The position numbers and the translations under genes are program-made. Below, piece after piece: positions 26,965 through 35,317 of a DNA stretch of 64,000 nucleotides (position 1 is the stretch's first letter; each line of letters starts with the position of its first letter). The stretch spans positions 310,001 through 374,000 of the forward strand of contig NZ_DS996809.1 in assembly GCF_000156235.1 (NCBI RefSeq). Direction: 5' to 3'. The notes under the pieces are model-generated. The model was not told the DNA's origin. It was given only the letters and a program-made list of their open reading frames with translations, and did no database searches. This stretch comes from Pseudovibrio sp000156235. GTDB lineage: Bacteria; Pseudomonadota; Alphaproteobacteria; Rhizobiales; Stappiaceae.

Positions 26965-27984
26965 TTAGAATGCAAGTGGTGTCAGAGCTGATGCAGACTT
27001 GGAAACTGATGCGCGGTCAGCTGCTGGCAGTGGGATCAGACCCTTGTCTGCCAGGTAACCTTCGTCGCCCCAGGTGTCTTCGTTGGTGAACTCAGCCAGG
27101 TATTCTGCGATGCCTGGGATGACGCCAACGTGCTCTTTCTTGATGTAGAAGAACAGGGAACGGGATACTGGGTAGTCGCCAGCTGCGATCGCGTCAAAAG
27201 TAGGAGCAACACCGTTGATGTTTGCGCCCTGCATTTTGTCAGCGTTCTGGTCGAGGAAGGAGAAGCCGAAGATGCCGAGTGCGTTCGGGTTTGCTTCCAG
27301 CTTCTGAACGATCAGGTTGTCGTTCTCACCAGCTTCGATGTAAGCACCGTCTTCACGAACTTCGTGACATGCTTTTTTCTTCAGGCCGAGTTCTGCAGCG
27401 CCTGCAACTTTCTTACAGCCACCCTGCATTGCCAGCTCAGCGAATGCATCACGGGTGCCGGATGTTGGAGGAGGACCGAGAACTTCGATCTTGGTGTTTG
27501 GCAGAGATGGGTCGATGTCGGACCACTTCTGGTATGGGTTTGCAACCAGCTTGCCCTCGACTGGGACTTCTTTCGCCAGAGCCAGGAACACCTGATCAAG
27601 GGTCAGGTCCAGCTGAGCGCCAGCTTTGGAGTTTGCCAGAACGATGCCGTCGAAACCTACGGTGACTTCAACTGGGGTTACACCAGCCTCATTACACTTA
27701 ACCAGCTCCTTTGCCTTCATGCGGCGGGAAGCGTTGGTGATGTCAGGTGTGTTTTCGCCAACGCCTTCACAGAAGAGCTTGATGCCGCCACCGGAACCAG
27801 TGGATTCAACAACTGGTGTTTTGAAGTTTGTTTTCTGACCAAACTGCTCAGCTACTGCTGTTGCAAATGGGAAAACAGTGGAGGAACCAACGATCTGAAT
27901 CTGATCACGAGCCTGTGCGGAACCTGCAGCAATGGTACCTGCGAGAGCGAGCGCTGCGACGCTTGCGAATGCCTTGATTTTCAC
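26965..27984 (-). CDS. pstS: Periplasmic phosphate-binding protein PstS
   Basis: PstS captures phosphate for PstCAB. The 339-residue precursor has a signal peptide cut after GSAQA, then QIVGSSTVFPFATAVAEQF and ESTGSGGGIKLFC, the phosphate-binding loops, and PPTSGTRDAFAEL. Four Cys residues suggest disulfides. A Pho box lies about 120 bases upstream and an 8-bp hairpin (28034-28055) in the leader. Confidence 0.96.
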   Translation of the reverse strand: MKIKAFASVAALALAGTIAAGSAQARDQIQIVGSSTVFPFATAVAEQFGQKTNFKTPVVESTGSGGGIKLFCEGVGENTPDITNASRRMKAKELVKCNEAGVTPVEVTVGFDGIVLANSKAGAQLDLTLDQVFLALAKEVPVEGKLVANPYQKWSDIDPSLPNTKIEVLGPPPTSGTRDAFAELAMQGGCKKVAGAAELGLKKKACHEVREDGAYIEAGENDNLIVQKLEANPNALGIFGFSFLDQNADKMQGANINGVAPTFDAIAAGDYPVSRSLFFYIKKEHVGVIPGIAEYLAEFTNEDTWGDEGYLADKGLIPLPAADRASVSKSASALTPLAF

Positions 27985-28101
27985 CTGAAGTCTCCTGGGA
28001 GTCTTGGTTTTAAAACTGATTAATTACGTTCACCTCACAGCGCCCCGGCTGTGAGCTGGCTGTAACCTAGCGTTTGGCTGTGATGGTTATATGAACGTTG
28101 A

Positions 28102-28119
28102 GTATCAGTTTTATGACAT
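28102..28119 (-). promoter_or_regulatory. Pho box (PhoB site) of pstS
   Basis: On the minus strand ATGTCAT, AAAA and CTGATAC form two 7-base direct repeats 11 bases apart, matching the PhoB consensus CTGTCAT-N4-CTGTCAT well in the first half and partly in the second. It sits about 118 bases before the pstS ATG, between phoR and pstS. Confidence 0.75.
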
Positions 28120-28147
28120 CGCAAGAGTTTGATTTTGCTACATATTT

Positions 28148-29524
28148 TTAATCGAGTTCATTTTCGTCATAAATAACGGCACCGGGTATGAACACACGGA
28201 AGCAGGCGCCTTCATCCGGCTTACTCTCGATCTCCAGACGGGCTCTATGGCGAGTCAGAATGTGTTTTACGATGGCCAGACCGAGGCCTGTGCCCTTCAT
28301 CTGACGGGAGGTGACCACGTCAACCCGGTAGAAACGCTCGGTTAATCGCGGCAGGTGTTCCGGATCGATGCCCGGGCCGTAGTCACGAACCTCTGCGATC
28401 CAATGCGGTGTCTCGGTGGAATCAGGGTCCGGGCGGCATGTGACATCGACTCGGCCACCGCTGGAGCCGTATTTCAGGGCGTTTTCGACCAGATTGTTGA
28501 AGACCTGCACCAGCTCATCATTCTCACCGCGAATCTCTGCAGGTTCATCGGGCACTGTCACATTCAGCTCGACGCCGTTTTCTTTGGCGACGGGCAGAAG
28601 TGATTCCACGGAGTGGCGCATAATCAGGCCGAGGTCCACGAGGGTCTCAGGCTGGACGTGCACTTTCATCTCGATGCGGGACAGAGACAGCAGATCATCA
28701 ATGAGACGACGCATGCGCTCTGCCTGATCGAGCATGATGCCGAGGAACTGGTCCTGCGCTTTCGGATCGCCCTTTGCCGGTCCCTGCAGGGTCTCAATGA
28801 AGCCTGTGAGGGATGCGAGCGGCGTGCGCAGCTCATGGGAGGCGTTGGCGACAAAGTCTGCACGCATGCGTTCCAGACGGCGGGCTTCCGTCAGGTCGCG
28901 GATGACGACGAGGATGAGGCCCGGGCGTCCGCGTGGAACGGCGAGGTTTCCGCTGGAGACAGACCAGAGCGGCGCGATGTGCGCTTCCAGCCACAGTTCC
29001 ATTGGCACCTTTTCTGTCCAATCAATGACCTCTGTGGAGCCGCCATTGGAGACGCGGTCCAGCGCTTCTAGCAGCGACGGTGCGCGGATGCGGAAGGACA
29101 AAGGATCACCCACCGCGATGGTGCCGAAGCGGCGCTGTGCGGCGAGGTTCACGTACTGGGTGGTGCCGCGGTAGTCGACGACGAAGCATGGGTCTGGCAG
29201 TGCGTTGACGGCGGACTTCATGCCGCGATCCACGATCTCGCTGGCTTCCTTGCGGCTGACACCGCTTGGCGCTTTGACCTTGGTGCGGCTTTTCATGCCG
29301 CCGCCGATGACCAGAATGAAGATGAGAGCGTATGCGAAGAAGGAGGCCCAGACAGGCACCTGAAAGGCAACAGAGAAGACAGCAAAAATGCCTGCGGCGG
29401 CCAGAAGGATCCAGCGCACATCGACGGTTTTGCGATAAATCGCCTGCCTGTTAAGACCCAGTCTCAACGGCTCCTGATTTACCTGCTTTTCTTCCTTGTC
29501 AGTATCCAGGGACATACGTGCCAC
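28148..29524 (-). CDS. phoR: Phosphate regulon sensor kinase PhoR
   Basis: The 458-residue inner-membrane kinase has two TM helices (38-55, 58-76), a PAS-like domain (105-215), a HisKA domain with phospho-His 230 in ANASHELRTPLASL, and an ATPase domain with VFNNLVENALKYG, DYGPGIDPEHL and GTGLGLAIVKH. It phosphorylates PhoB under phosphate limitation. It is first in the cluster and separated from pstS by the Pho box, so it is probably transcribed on its own as well. Confidence 0.94.
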   Translation of the reverse strand: MARMSLDTDKEEKQVNQEPLRLGLNRQAIYRKTVDVRWILLAAAGIFAVFSVAFQVPVWASFFAYALIFILVIGGGMKSRTKVKAPSGVSRKEASEIVDRGMKSAVNALPDPCFVVDYRGTTQYVNLAAQRRFGTIAVGDPLSFRIRAPSLLEALDRVSNGGSTEVIDWTEKVPMELWLEAHIAPLWSVSSGNLAVPRGRPGLILVVIRDLTEARRLERMRADFVANASHELRTPLASLTGFIETLQGPAKGDPKAQDQFLGIMLDQAERMRRLIDDLLSLSRIEMKVHVQPETLVDLGLIMRHSVESLLPVAKENGVELNVTVPDEPAEIRGENDELVQVFNNLVENALKYGSSGGRVDVTCRPDPDSTETPHWIAEVRDYGPGIDPEHLPRLTERFYRVDVVTSRQMKGTGLGLAIVKHILTRHRARLEIESKPDEGACFRVFIPGAVIYDENELD

Positions 29525-30002
29525 TCTCTAAACGCCGCTGCGCGTTTACGTTGTTTTTTCTTTCAGACTGACCGAGAATTTAACAGGGTCAGCATGACAT
29601 TCTCGCGACGGCGGCTGCTCATTTTTGCAATTTCCCCACAAGGAGACGTAGCGAAACCAAGGATCTTGGAGGTTCGGTCCACTTAGGAAATGGCGTAGAT
29701 CCACTCAGACATTTTCGACGCGTTGGCGCGGTTATATATTTAGCAGGTTTAACAAATCAAGCAGAAGAGAAGCTGAGGAATAATAATTAATCGGCAAAGC
29801 TTCATTTGAGGCAGGTTCAACGTCACGCAACTCTCATCTTTTGCGTTTAGAGCTCAATTGAAGCGAAGTGTCATCTCACTCTTACCTTTGGTAATTGTAT
29901 TTAAATGGCCTGCGCCTTTAAATAGGTACTGCGGACGGACCTGAGAGCGAAGGCAATTTGCTTGCTGGGGAAGGCTTTAGGGCACGGAATGAAGGGCTGA
30001 TG
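29525..30002. other. Intergenic region between phoR and the TPR gene
   Basis: Divergent promoters of phoR and the TPR gene should lie here. I see AT-rich stretches (for example around 29730) but no clear promoter, Pho box, hairpin or gene. Confidence 0.5.
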
Positions 30003-30584
30003 ATGGAAGAGATTCTGGAAAAACTGGAAGCAGCAATTTCGCAGGAAAACTGGCCAGAAGCGGAGAAGTATATTCTTCTCATGCTGGAAGAAGACGAGAC
30101 CAATCCGAGCCTCTGGTACAATCTGGGCCTTGTGCGCCGCCGCGCAGGCAACAATGCTCAAGCCCTTGAGAACTTTGAGAAGACACTGGAATTTTCACCG
30201 CAGCACCAAGGCGCAATGTTTGAGCGGGCTGCGGCTTGTCTGGACATGGAAGATTTCAACACCGCCCTTAATGACTTCGCCGAGTATACAGCTGCCTATC
30301 CTGATGACGGTGATGGATTGCTGAATTTGGCGCGCATTGCGCTTCACATGGAAGTGCCGGATCTTGCCTTGCAGGCGTTCCAGAAGCGGGCCGAGATTGA
30401 GAATGATGCGGAGAACATTCTGGGTGCTGCTGAGGCCATGCAGATGATGGGGGATGAGGAAGGCATCAGCATGCTGCGGCGGCTGTTTGCCAACAACCCG
30501 CCGGTGCGCCCTGAACTGCTGAAGATTATGAGCCAGGGATCGTTTGGCCGTGTGCCGCTCAACTCAAAGGCTATGCTGCCTTAG
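30003..30584 (+). CDS. TPR-repeat protein
   Basis: A soluble 193-residue helical protein with tandem TPR-like repeats: NPSLWYNLGLVRRRAGNNAQ, then ALENFEKTLEFSPQHQGA and FERAAACLDMEDFNTAL. TPR proteins act as docking scaffolds; partners are unknown. I chose the second of two adjacent ATGs (30003), 6 bases after GAAGGG. Upstream in-frame codons to 29958 are less likely. It is convergent with the next gene. Confidence 0.75.
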   Translation: MEEILEKLEAAISQENWPEAEKYILLMLEEDETNPSLWYNLGLVRRRAGNNAQALENFEKTLEFSPQHQGAMFERAAACLDMEDFNTALNDFAEYTAAYPDDGDGLLNLARIALHMEVPDLALQAFQKRAEIENDAENILGAAEAMQMMGDEEGISMLRRLFANNPPVRPELLKIMSQGSFGRVPLNSKAMLP

Positions 30585-30605
30585 AGATCAGAAGCCCCCT
30601 CACCG

Positions 30606-31322
30606 TTACGCATCCACGGAGCGTTTGGCCCGAACAGACTTGCGGTAATGGCCCGGCTCTGCCTGCAGTTTGTTTTGCGTGTCTAAATGAGTTTCGAACT
30701 CTGCCTCATCCATCGGCGCGCAATCCAGCTCCATTGCTTCCCGCTTGAATGGGAAGGCCTGTGCGATCGGGGTGCCAGCTTTGAGCGTGCCTTCAAACTC
30801 CGGGTTCTTCCAAAGCGCCGGAAAGTGCACGAAACCACCTTTGAAGCGGTCACAATCCACCACGCCTGCCAGCGTTCTGAACGGCAGTTCCTCGCGATTG
30901 AGGGGATGGGTGAAGAGCAGTGAGATGCCTTCCGGTGCCTCGATGCTCCAGAAGTTGTTGAGCTTGATGATGAAGTCGCCCGGGTTCGTGCCCAGCGGAG
31001 CCCCGGTTGCTTGTTCCGGCACATGCAAGCCGATGGGGGATCGGGTCTGCTGTGCTTTTGGTGAGACTGGCTTGGGCCAATGCCACGAAAACTCACCGTC
31101 TTTGACTGTCACATCACAGGGCAGCTTGAAGAGGATGCCCGTGGAGAAGCCATCAATGATGGGTGGGCAGTGTTTGAGGGTGCGCACCTGTTCATTGCCC
31201 AGCAGCTCACTTTCCACGGTTGAGGGGATGTCCTTCAACCATTCTGGAAGCGCTGACTTTGCCTCAACCGGCTCTGGAATATGGCCATGAAGTTCTGGCA
31301 GGCAACGGAACTTGAGCTTCAT
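30606..31322 (-). CDS. Conserved-looking protein of unknown function
   Basis: I do not recognise this 238-residue protein. It has no signal peptide or TM helix. Notable segments are SALPEWLKDIP, KHCPPIIDGFSTGI and FWSIEAPEGISLLFTHPLNR; the mixed beta-rich pattern and Trp/Pro content look like a globular enzyme-like or phage-type protein. Start ATG at 31322 with a weak ribosome site. It follows the SRPBCC gene by 57 bases on the same strand, so it may be the tail of the ABC operon. Function unknown. Confidence 0.6.
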   Translation of the reverse strand: MKLKFRCLPELHGHIPEPVEAKSALPEWLKDIPSTVESELLGNEQVRTLKHCPPIIDGFSTGILFKLPCDVTVKDGEFSWHWPKPVSPKAQQTRSPIGLHVPEQATGAPLGTNPGDFIIKLNNFWSIEAPEGISLLFTHPLNREELPFRTLAGVVDCDRFKGGFVHFPALWKNPEFEGTLKAGTPIAQAFPFKREAMELDCAPMDEAEFETHLDTQNKLQAEPGHYRKSVRAKRSVDA

Positions 31323-31379
31323 GAGGGCTCCTAAATGCGTCGTTTCATTGGAGAACCGGCATCGCGTTGAGCGAGGTGC

Positions 31380-31868
31380 CTAGATCTTCACAATGGCGGT
31401 TTTCAGCTTGTTCAGGCAGTAGGCCCACCCGGCGCTGGAGTTCATGGCGCGCAGGTACTCCCGCCAACCGTCTCCGTAGCGTTCAAAATGACTATGCACC
31501 AGTTTGAGCTGGGTGCCACCCTCAACATCTGAAAACTGAATTGTCACGATGCCAGCTTTTTGCGGGTCTTCAATGAGCAGGCGTTTGGGAGAGATCTGCC
31601 AGGCAAGGACGATCTTGCTGCCCTCTTCCAGCTCCTGAATGGTGCCCCAGTGCAAGCGCCTGCCGTCTTCCACGTCTTCAAAGCACGAGCCGCCCACCAG
31701 CGGCTCTATGCCCAAAACACCGTCCGGGGAGAACCTGTATTCCGCAGGCCACCAGGCATCTATTTTCTCCAGAAAACACACATAGGCGCTTTGAGCAGAG
31801 GCAGGCAGAAGCACCTCTGCCTTGCACAATGAAAATTGCTCCAAGACACCCATTTCGCCTGATGTCAT
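31380..31868 (-). CDS. SRPBCC (AHSA1-like) domain protein
   Basis: The 162-residue protein has the START/SRPBCC helix-grip pattern: AEVLLPASAQSAYVCFLEKI, WWPAEYRFSP, GRRLHWGTIQELEEGSKIVL, and VEGGTQLKLVHSHF followed by a C-terminal helix. Such domains bind hydrophobic ligands or act as co-chaperones. I took the ATG at 31868, preceded by GGGGGGAAGC; the frame is open to 32036 within the permease gene. It follows the ABC permease by 23 bases and is probably in the same operon. Confidence 0.75.
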   Translation of the reverse strand: MTSGEMGVLEQFSLCKAEVLLPASAQSAYVCFLEKIDAWWPAEYRFSPDGVLGIEPLVGGSCFEDVEDGRRLHWGTIQELEEGSKIVLAWQISPKRLLIEDPQKAGIVTIQFSDVEGGTQLKLVHSHFERYGDGWREYLRAMNSSAGWAYCLNKLKTAIVKI

Positions 31869-31891
31869 TGCTTCCCCCCAAAATAGATCTG

Positions 31892-32731
31892 TCAGCCGCG
31901 TCCCTTCCTGCGGCTTGCCATCACGTAGACTGTAGCAGCAATTATCGTAATTGCTACAAAGAGAACACCGATGACATTGATGACAGGGGATATACCAAAG
32001 CGCATGCGCGCGCCAATCTCTGTCACAAGGGTCCAACTTGGGCCAATGGCAAAGAAGGTGGTGTTGTAGTTTTCAATGGACTGCAAAAACGCGATGGCGG
32101 ATGCGGTCAGAATGGTGGGCATCAGGAAGGGCAGTGTGATGCGGCGGAACACAAAGAATGAGGACGCCCCCAGATCCAGCGCCGCTTCTTCCAGCACGAT
32201 ATCCTGCCTTTGCAAGCGCGCCATGAACATGAGCATGCAGTAGGAGGCGATGAAGCTGGATTGGGCGATGGTTGCGGTGAACAGGCCACCTTCCACCCCA
32301 AACGCGTCCCGCCAGAAGATAAGCGTGGTCGCGCCCAGCACGATGCCCGGTGTGAGCATGGGCGAGACTAGAACGGTGTAGAGGAAGGTTGTCGCCTGAG
32401 ACTGCAGGCGGGTGAGCAGCAACGCCCCGGCAAGGCCCAGCGGGATGGAGATGACAATCACGCCCACGGCGATGATAAGCGAATGGACAAGACCATCAAT
32501 GAAACGCTGATCCTGTGGTAGAGCGCGGAACCAATCCAGCGTGAAGCCCTGCCAGTCAATGACTGAAGGGGTTGGCGCTGAGTTGAAGGCTGCGATCACC
32601 ATGAAGATCATGGGCAGGAACATATAGGCGAAGAAAATCACCAGATAGCCGTTCAAGACGGCGGACGCCCAATCGATTGGAGTTTTAGCTGTTTCTGTCA
32701 CGCCGGTGCTTTCAAGAGTTGTTGCCGTCAT
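31892..32731 (-). CDS. Polyamine-type ABC permease, PotC/PotI-like
   Basis: The 279-residue permease has six TM helices and the coupling loop LEEAALDLGASSFFVFRRIT. It is the second membrane subunit of the importer encoded at 31.9-36.4 kb. The start at 32731 overlaps the previous stop by 4 bases; the longer frame to 32767 is inside the neighbouring gene. Confidence 0.85.
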   Translation of the reverse strand: MTATTLESTGVTETAKTPIDWASAVLNGYLVIFFAYMFLPMIFMVIAAFNSAPTPSVIDWQGFTLDWFRALPQDQRFIDGLVHSLIIAVGVIVISIPLGLAGALLLTRLQSQATTFLYTVLVSPMLTPGIVLGATTLIFWRDAFGVEGGLFTATIAQSSFIASYCMLMFMARLQRQDIVLEEAALDLGASSFFVFRRITLPFLMPTILTASAIAFLQSIENYNTTFFAIGPSWTLVTEIGARMRFGISPVINVIGVLFVAITIIAATVYVMASRRKGRG

Positions 32732-34062
32732 TTCGCGATGTCCCGGATACCGACGCGGAAGACCCACATATTGAACAGAATAAAGACGATACAGGCCACC
32801 AGAAGTACCAGTGAATAGGCGGCACCCTGGTTCCAGCTGTCAGCCTCAAAGAAGCGGCGGTAGATCACCTGACTAAACCAGTCTGGGTGCAGACCACGCC
32901 CCACGGCACTTGGAACTGCGATGGAACCGGCTGAGAGCATGAAGGTCATGATCGCGCCAACGGCAATGCCCGGTTTGGCGTGCGGCAGGACCACGCGCCA
33001 GTGGATGCGCCATGTGGAGGCACCAAGGTCTCGGGCCGCTTCAATCTGGTTTTTGTCCAACGTGTCGATGGTATTGTAGATCGGGAAGACCATGAACAGC
33101 ACGTAGGCATAAACCATCACCGTAAAGACTGCGCCGTTTGAGGCGACAAAGCGGAAGCCCTCTCCTGCCTCCAGATTAATGATGCCCAACAGATCGAGCA
33201 GGCCATTCAGGATGCCTTGCTTCTCCAGGATCATAATCCACGAGAAGATGCGCAACAGCTCGTTGATCGCATAAGGGATCAGCAGGCCAATCATCAGGAT
33301 GGCGAGTTTGTTGCGGCTGGTTGTTGTGGCGACAGCGTAAGCCACCGGGTAACACATGATGAACGCCAGAATGGTGACGCAAAGCGCATAAGCGATGGTT
33401 GCGAGGAAGATCTGGAAGTGGATCGAACTCATCATGGTGAAGTTTTTGAGAGAGTACGAGGTATCCAAACCTACGCTTTCGCTGGTGGCTTTCTCTTCGG
33501 CTTCCAGTGTGGCGATCTTTGCTTCCAGCTCGCCTTTTCTGGCAAGAAGCGGTTCTACTTCAGCTTCGATTTCAGCAATCGTGCGGGTCGCGCTTGTTGC
33601 TCCACCAGACGATGGTGCTCCGAACGGGTTCAGGCCGGTAGTGTCATTGCCGGAAGGTTCTGCAAATGGATTGAGGCCGGTGGCATCGTTTGACGGTGCC
33701 GGGCTCTCTTCAGCAAATGGGTTCAGGCCAGATGCGCCACCAGAGGTGGAGGGTTCTGGTGTGGCAAACGGGTTGAGAGACGAGGCACCGTCCTGCGGCT
33801 TGGCTATTGCCTCCCCTACATTGACCGCATCTTTTTCCGCGTCCAGCTCTTCCAGCGAGGTGTTGATCTGGAACACCTCTTCGTAAGCACGGTCGATCTC
33901 CAACGCCAGTGTAGCCGCGGCTCCACCTCTGTCCTCATAAGTGAAGGCACGCTCGATCATGGAGAACTGGGGCAGGACGATGAGGAGCACGATCCAAAGC
34001 GCTGCTAGTCCTATGAAAAGAGCCGTGAGCCCTTTGCCGTAACTTTTGATCAGACTATTCAC
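32728..34062 (-). CDS. Polyamine-type ABC permease, PotB/PotH-like, with a repeat-bearing insertion
   Basis: At 444 residues it is about 140 longer than PotB/PotH. TM1 is at 12-31. Residues 44-200 form an insertion, predicted periplasmic, with four LNPF(A/G) repeats (96-100, 113-117, 130-134, 144-148) in a Ser/Pro/Gly/Thr-rich linker, followed by a coiled-coil-like segment at 162-193. The standard permease core follows, with IEAARDLGASTWRIHWRVV. It overlaps the ATPase gene by 8 bases. The insertion does not look like contamination, since frame and codon use are continuous. Confidence 0.88.
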   Translation of the reverse strand: MNSLIKSYGKGLTALFIGLAALWIVLLIVLPQFSMIERAFTYEDRGGAAATLALEIDRAYEEVFQINTSLEELDAEKDAVNVGEAIAKPQDGASSLNPFATPEPSTSGGASGLNPFAEESPAPSNDATGLNPFAEPSGNDTTGLNPFGAPSSGGATSATRTIAEIEAEVEPLLARKGELEAKIATLEAEEKATSESVGLDTSYSLKNFTMMSSIHFQIFLATIAYALCVTILAFIMCYPVAYAVATTTSRNKLAILMIGLLIPYAINELLRIFSWIMILEKQGILNGLLDLLGIINLEAGEGFRFVASNGAVFTVMVYAYVLFMVFPIYNTIDTLDKNQIEAARDLGASTWRIHWRVVLPHAKPGIAVGAIMTFMLSAGSIAVPSAVGRGLHPDWFSQVIYRRFFEADSWNQGAAYSLVLLVACIVFILFNMWVFRVGIRDIAK

Positions 34063-35140
34063 TGGCCAGCTCTCCTGGACGCATCACGACAGCATCCTGT
34101 GCTGCGAACCAGAGGTTCTGATCAGAGCCGAGTGGCTGGTGTGTTTTTTCCACGTTGGTGACATGGACAGCAATAGGCTGATCCCCTGCCCGCATGTGCA
34201 GGTTCACGAACGGTCCTTCCAGATCGCGGCGTTCCAGCTTTGCGGAGAGGCCATTTTGCTGGCCGTCTTTTTCTTCCAGCGTGACGCGTTCCGGGCGAAC
34301 GAACAGGATGGCGTCCTCCCCTTCGTTCAAGCCATGTGCGTTCTGGCCGAACAGCTTGCCTTGGGAGGTTTCCAGAACAGCGAAGTCTCCTTCCCTGCCA
34401 ACGACCTTGCCTTTGAAGACATTCTGCTCGCCCACAAAACTTGCGACAAATGGTGTGACCGGGTGGGCGTAGATTTCGTCAGAGGTGGCGACCTGTTCCA
34501 CCACGCCGTGGTTCATAACGGCGACACGGTCTGACATGGTGAGCGCTTCGCCCTGATCGTGGGTGATGTAGATGAAGGTGACGCCGGTTTTGCGCTGCAG
34601 CTCTTTCAGCTCGGCACGCATGTGCTGGCGAAGTTTCAGATCCAGCGCGGAAAGCGGTTCATCAAGCAGGAGCACGGATGGCTCAACTGCGAGAGCACGG
34701 GCAATGGCAACGCGCTGGCGCTGACCGCCGGACAGTTCGGTTGGAAGTTTATCGCCCTGCCCGTCCAGCGCGACGAGGGACAGAAGCTCCTGCGCTTTTT
34801 CGTGGCGGATCTTTTTGGAAATGCCGCGAGCTTCCAGACCGAAGGCGATGTTGTCTCGTACGCTCATGAGCGGGAAGAGCGCGAGGTTCTGGAAGATCAG
34901 AGCGGTCGGTCTGGCATTGGCGCGAATGCCGGACATGTCTTTGTCGCCAATGACGACGCGGCCCTGAGAGGGACTGAGGAAGCCGGAGATCATGCGCAGA
35001 ATGGTTGTTTTTCCGCAGCCGGACGGGCCGAGGATAGAGAAAAACTCACCAGCATTGATTTTGAGGTTCGTGGGCTGAACGGCGACAAAATCGCCAAATC
35101 TCATGGAGAGGTTTTCGAGAATTACATCATTGCCATGCAT
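34055..35140 (-). CDS. Polyamine-type ABC ATPase, PotA/PotG-like
   Basis: The 361-residue ATPase has Walker A GPSGCGKTT, signature LSGGQRQRVAIARAL, Walker B LLLDEPLSALD, switch His in ITHDQGEAL, and a C-terminal TOBE-like regulatory domain from about residue 240. It powers the importer formed with the two permeases downstream and the binding protein upstream. Confidence 0.9.
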   Translation of the reverse strand: MHGNDVILENLSMRFGDFVAVQPTNLKINAGEFFSILGPSGCGKTTILRMISGFLSPSQGRVVIGDKDMSGIRANARPTALIFQNLALFPLMSVRDNIAFGLEARGISKKIRHEKAQELLSLVALDGQGDKLPTELSGGQRQRVAIARALAVEPSVLLLDEPLSALDLKLRQHMRAELKELQRKTGVTFIYITHDQGEALTMSDRVAVMNHGVVEQVATSDEIYAHPVTPFVASFVGEQNVFKGKVVGREGDFAVLETSQGKLFGQNAHGLNEGEDAILFVRPERVTLEEKDGQQNGLSAKLERRDLEGPFVNLHMRAGDQPIAVHVTNVEKTHQPLGSDQNLWFAAQDAVVMRPGELASE

Positions 35141-35278
35141 GAAGGGCCTATTGCTTTATCTTATGGTTTTCAGGGATGGAAACCTGAGGTTTTCCGCTCG
35201 GCTTCTGGCCATGCCAGAGCGCAGTTCCTTCCTTGCAAAAACGATGTTTGTGCCACCGCTGCGATTGCAAGCTGATAT

Positions 35279-35306
35279 GCAAAGCGCGGCTGATGCCGCG
35301 CTTTGC
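35279..35306 (-). terminator. Strong hairpin between binding protein and ATPase genes
   Basis: A perfect 12-bp stem (GCAAAGCGCGGC/GCCGCGCTTTGC) with a 4-base loop lies 12 bases beyond the binding-protein stop. No T-run follows on the minus strand, so it probably raises the level of the binding-protein message relative to the downstream genes. Confidence 0.6.
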
Positions 35307-35317
35307 TGCCAACACCG

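Noticed and set aside
27130..28023. Plus-strand frame opposite pstS
   Set aside because: Fully antisense to pstS and its leader; Cys-rich and low in charged residues, as expected of a shadow.
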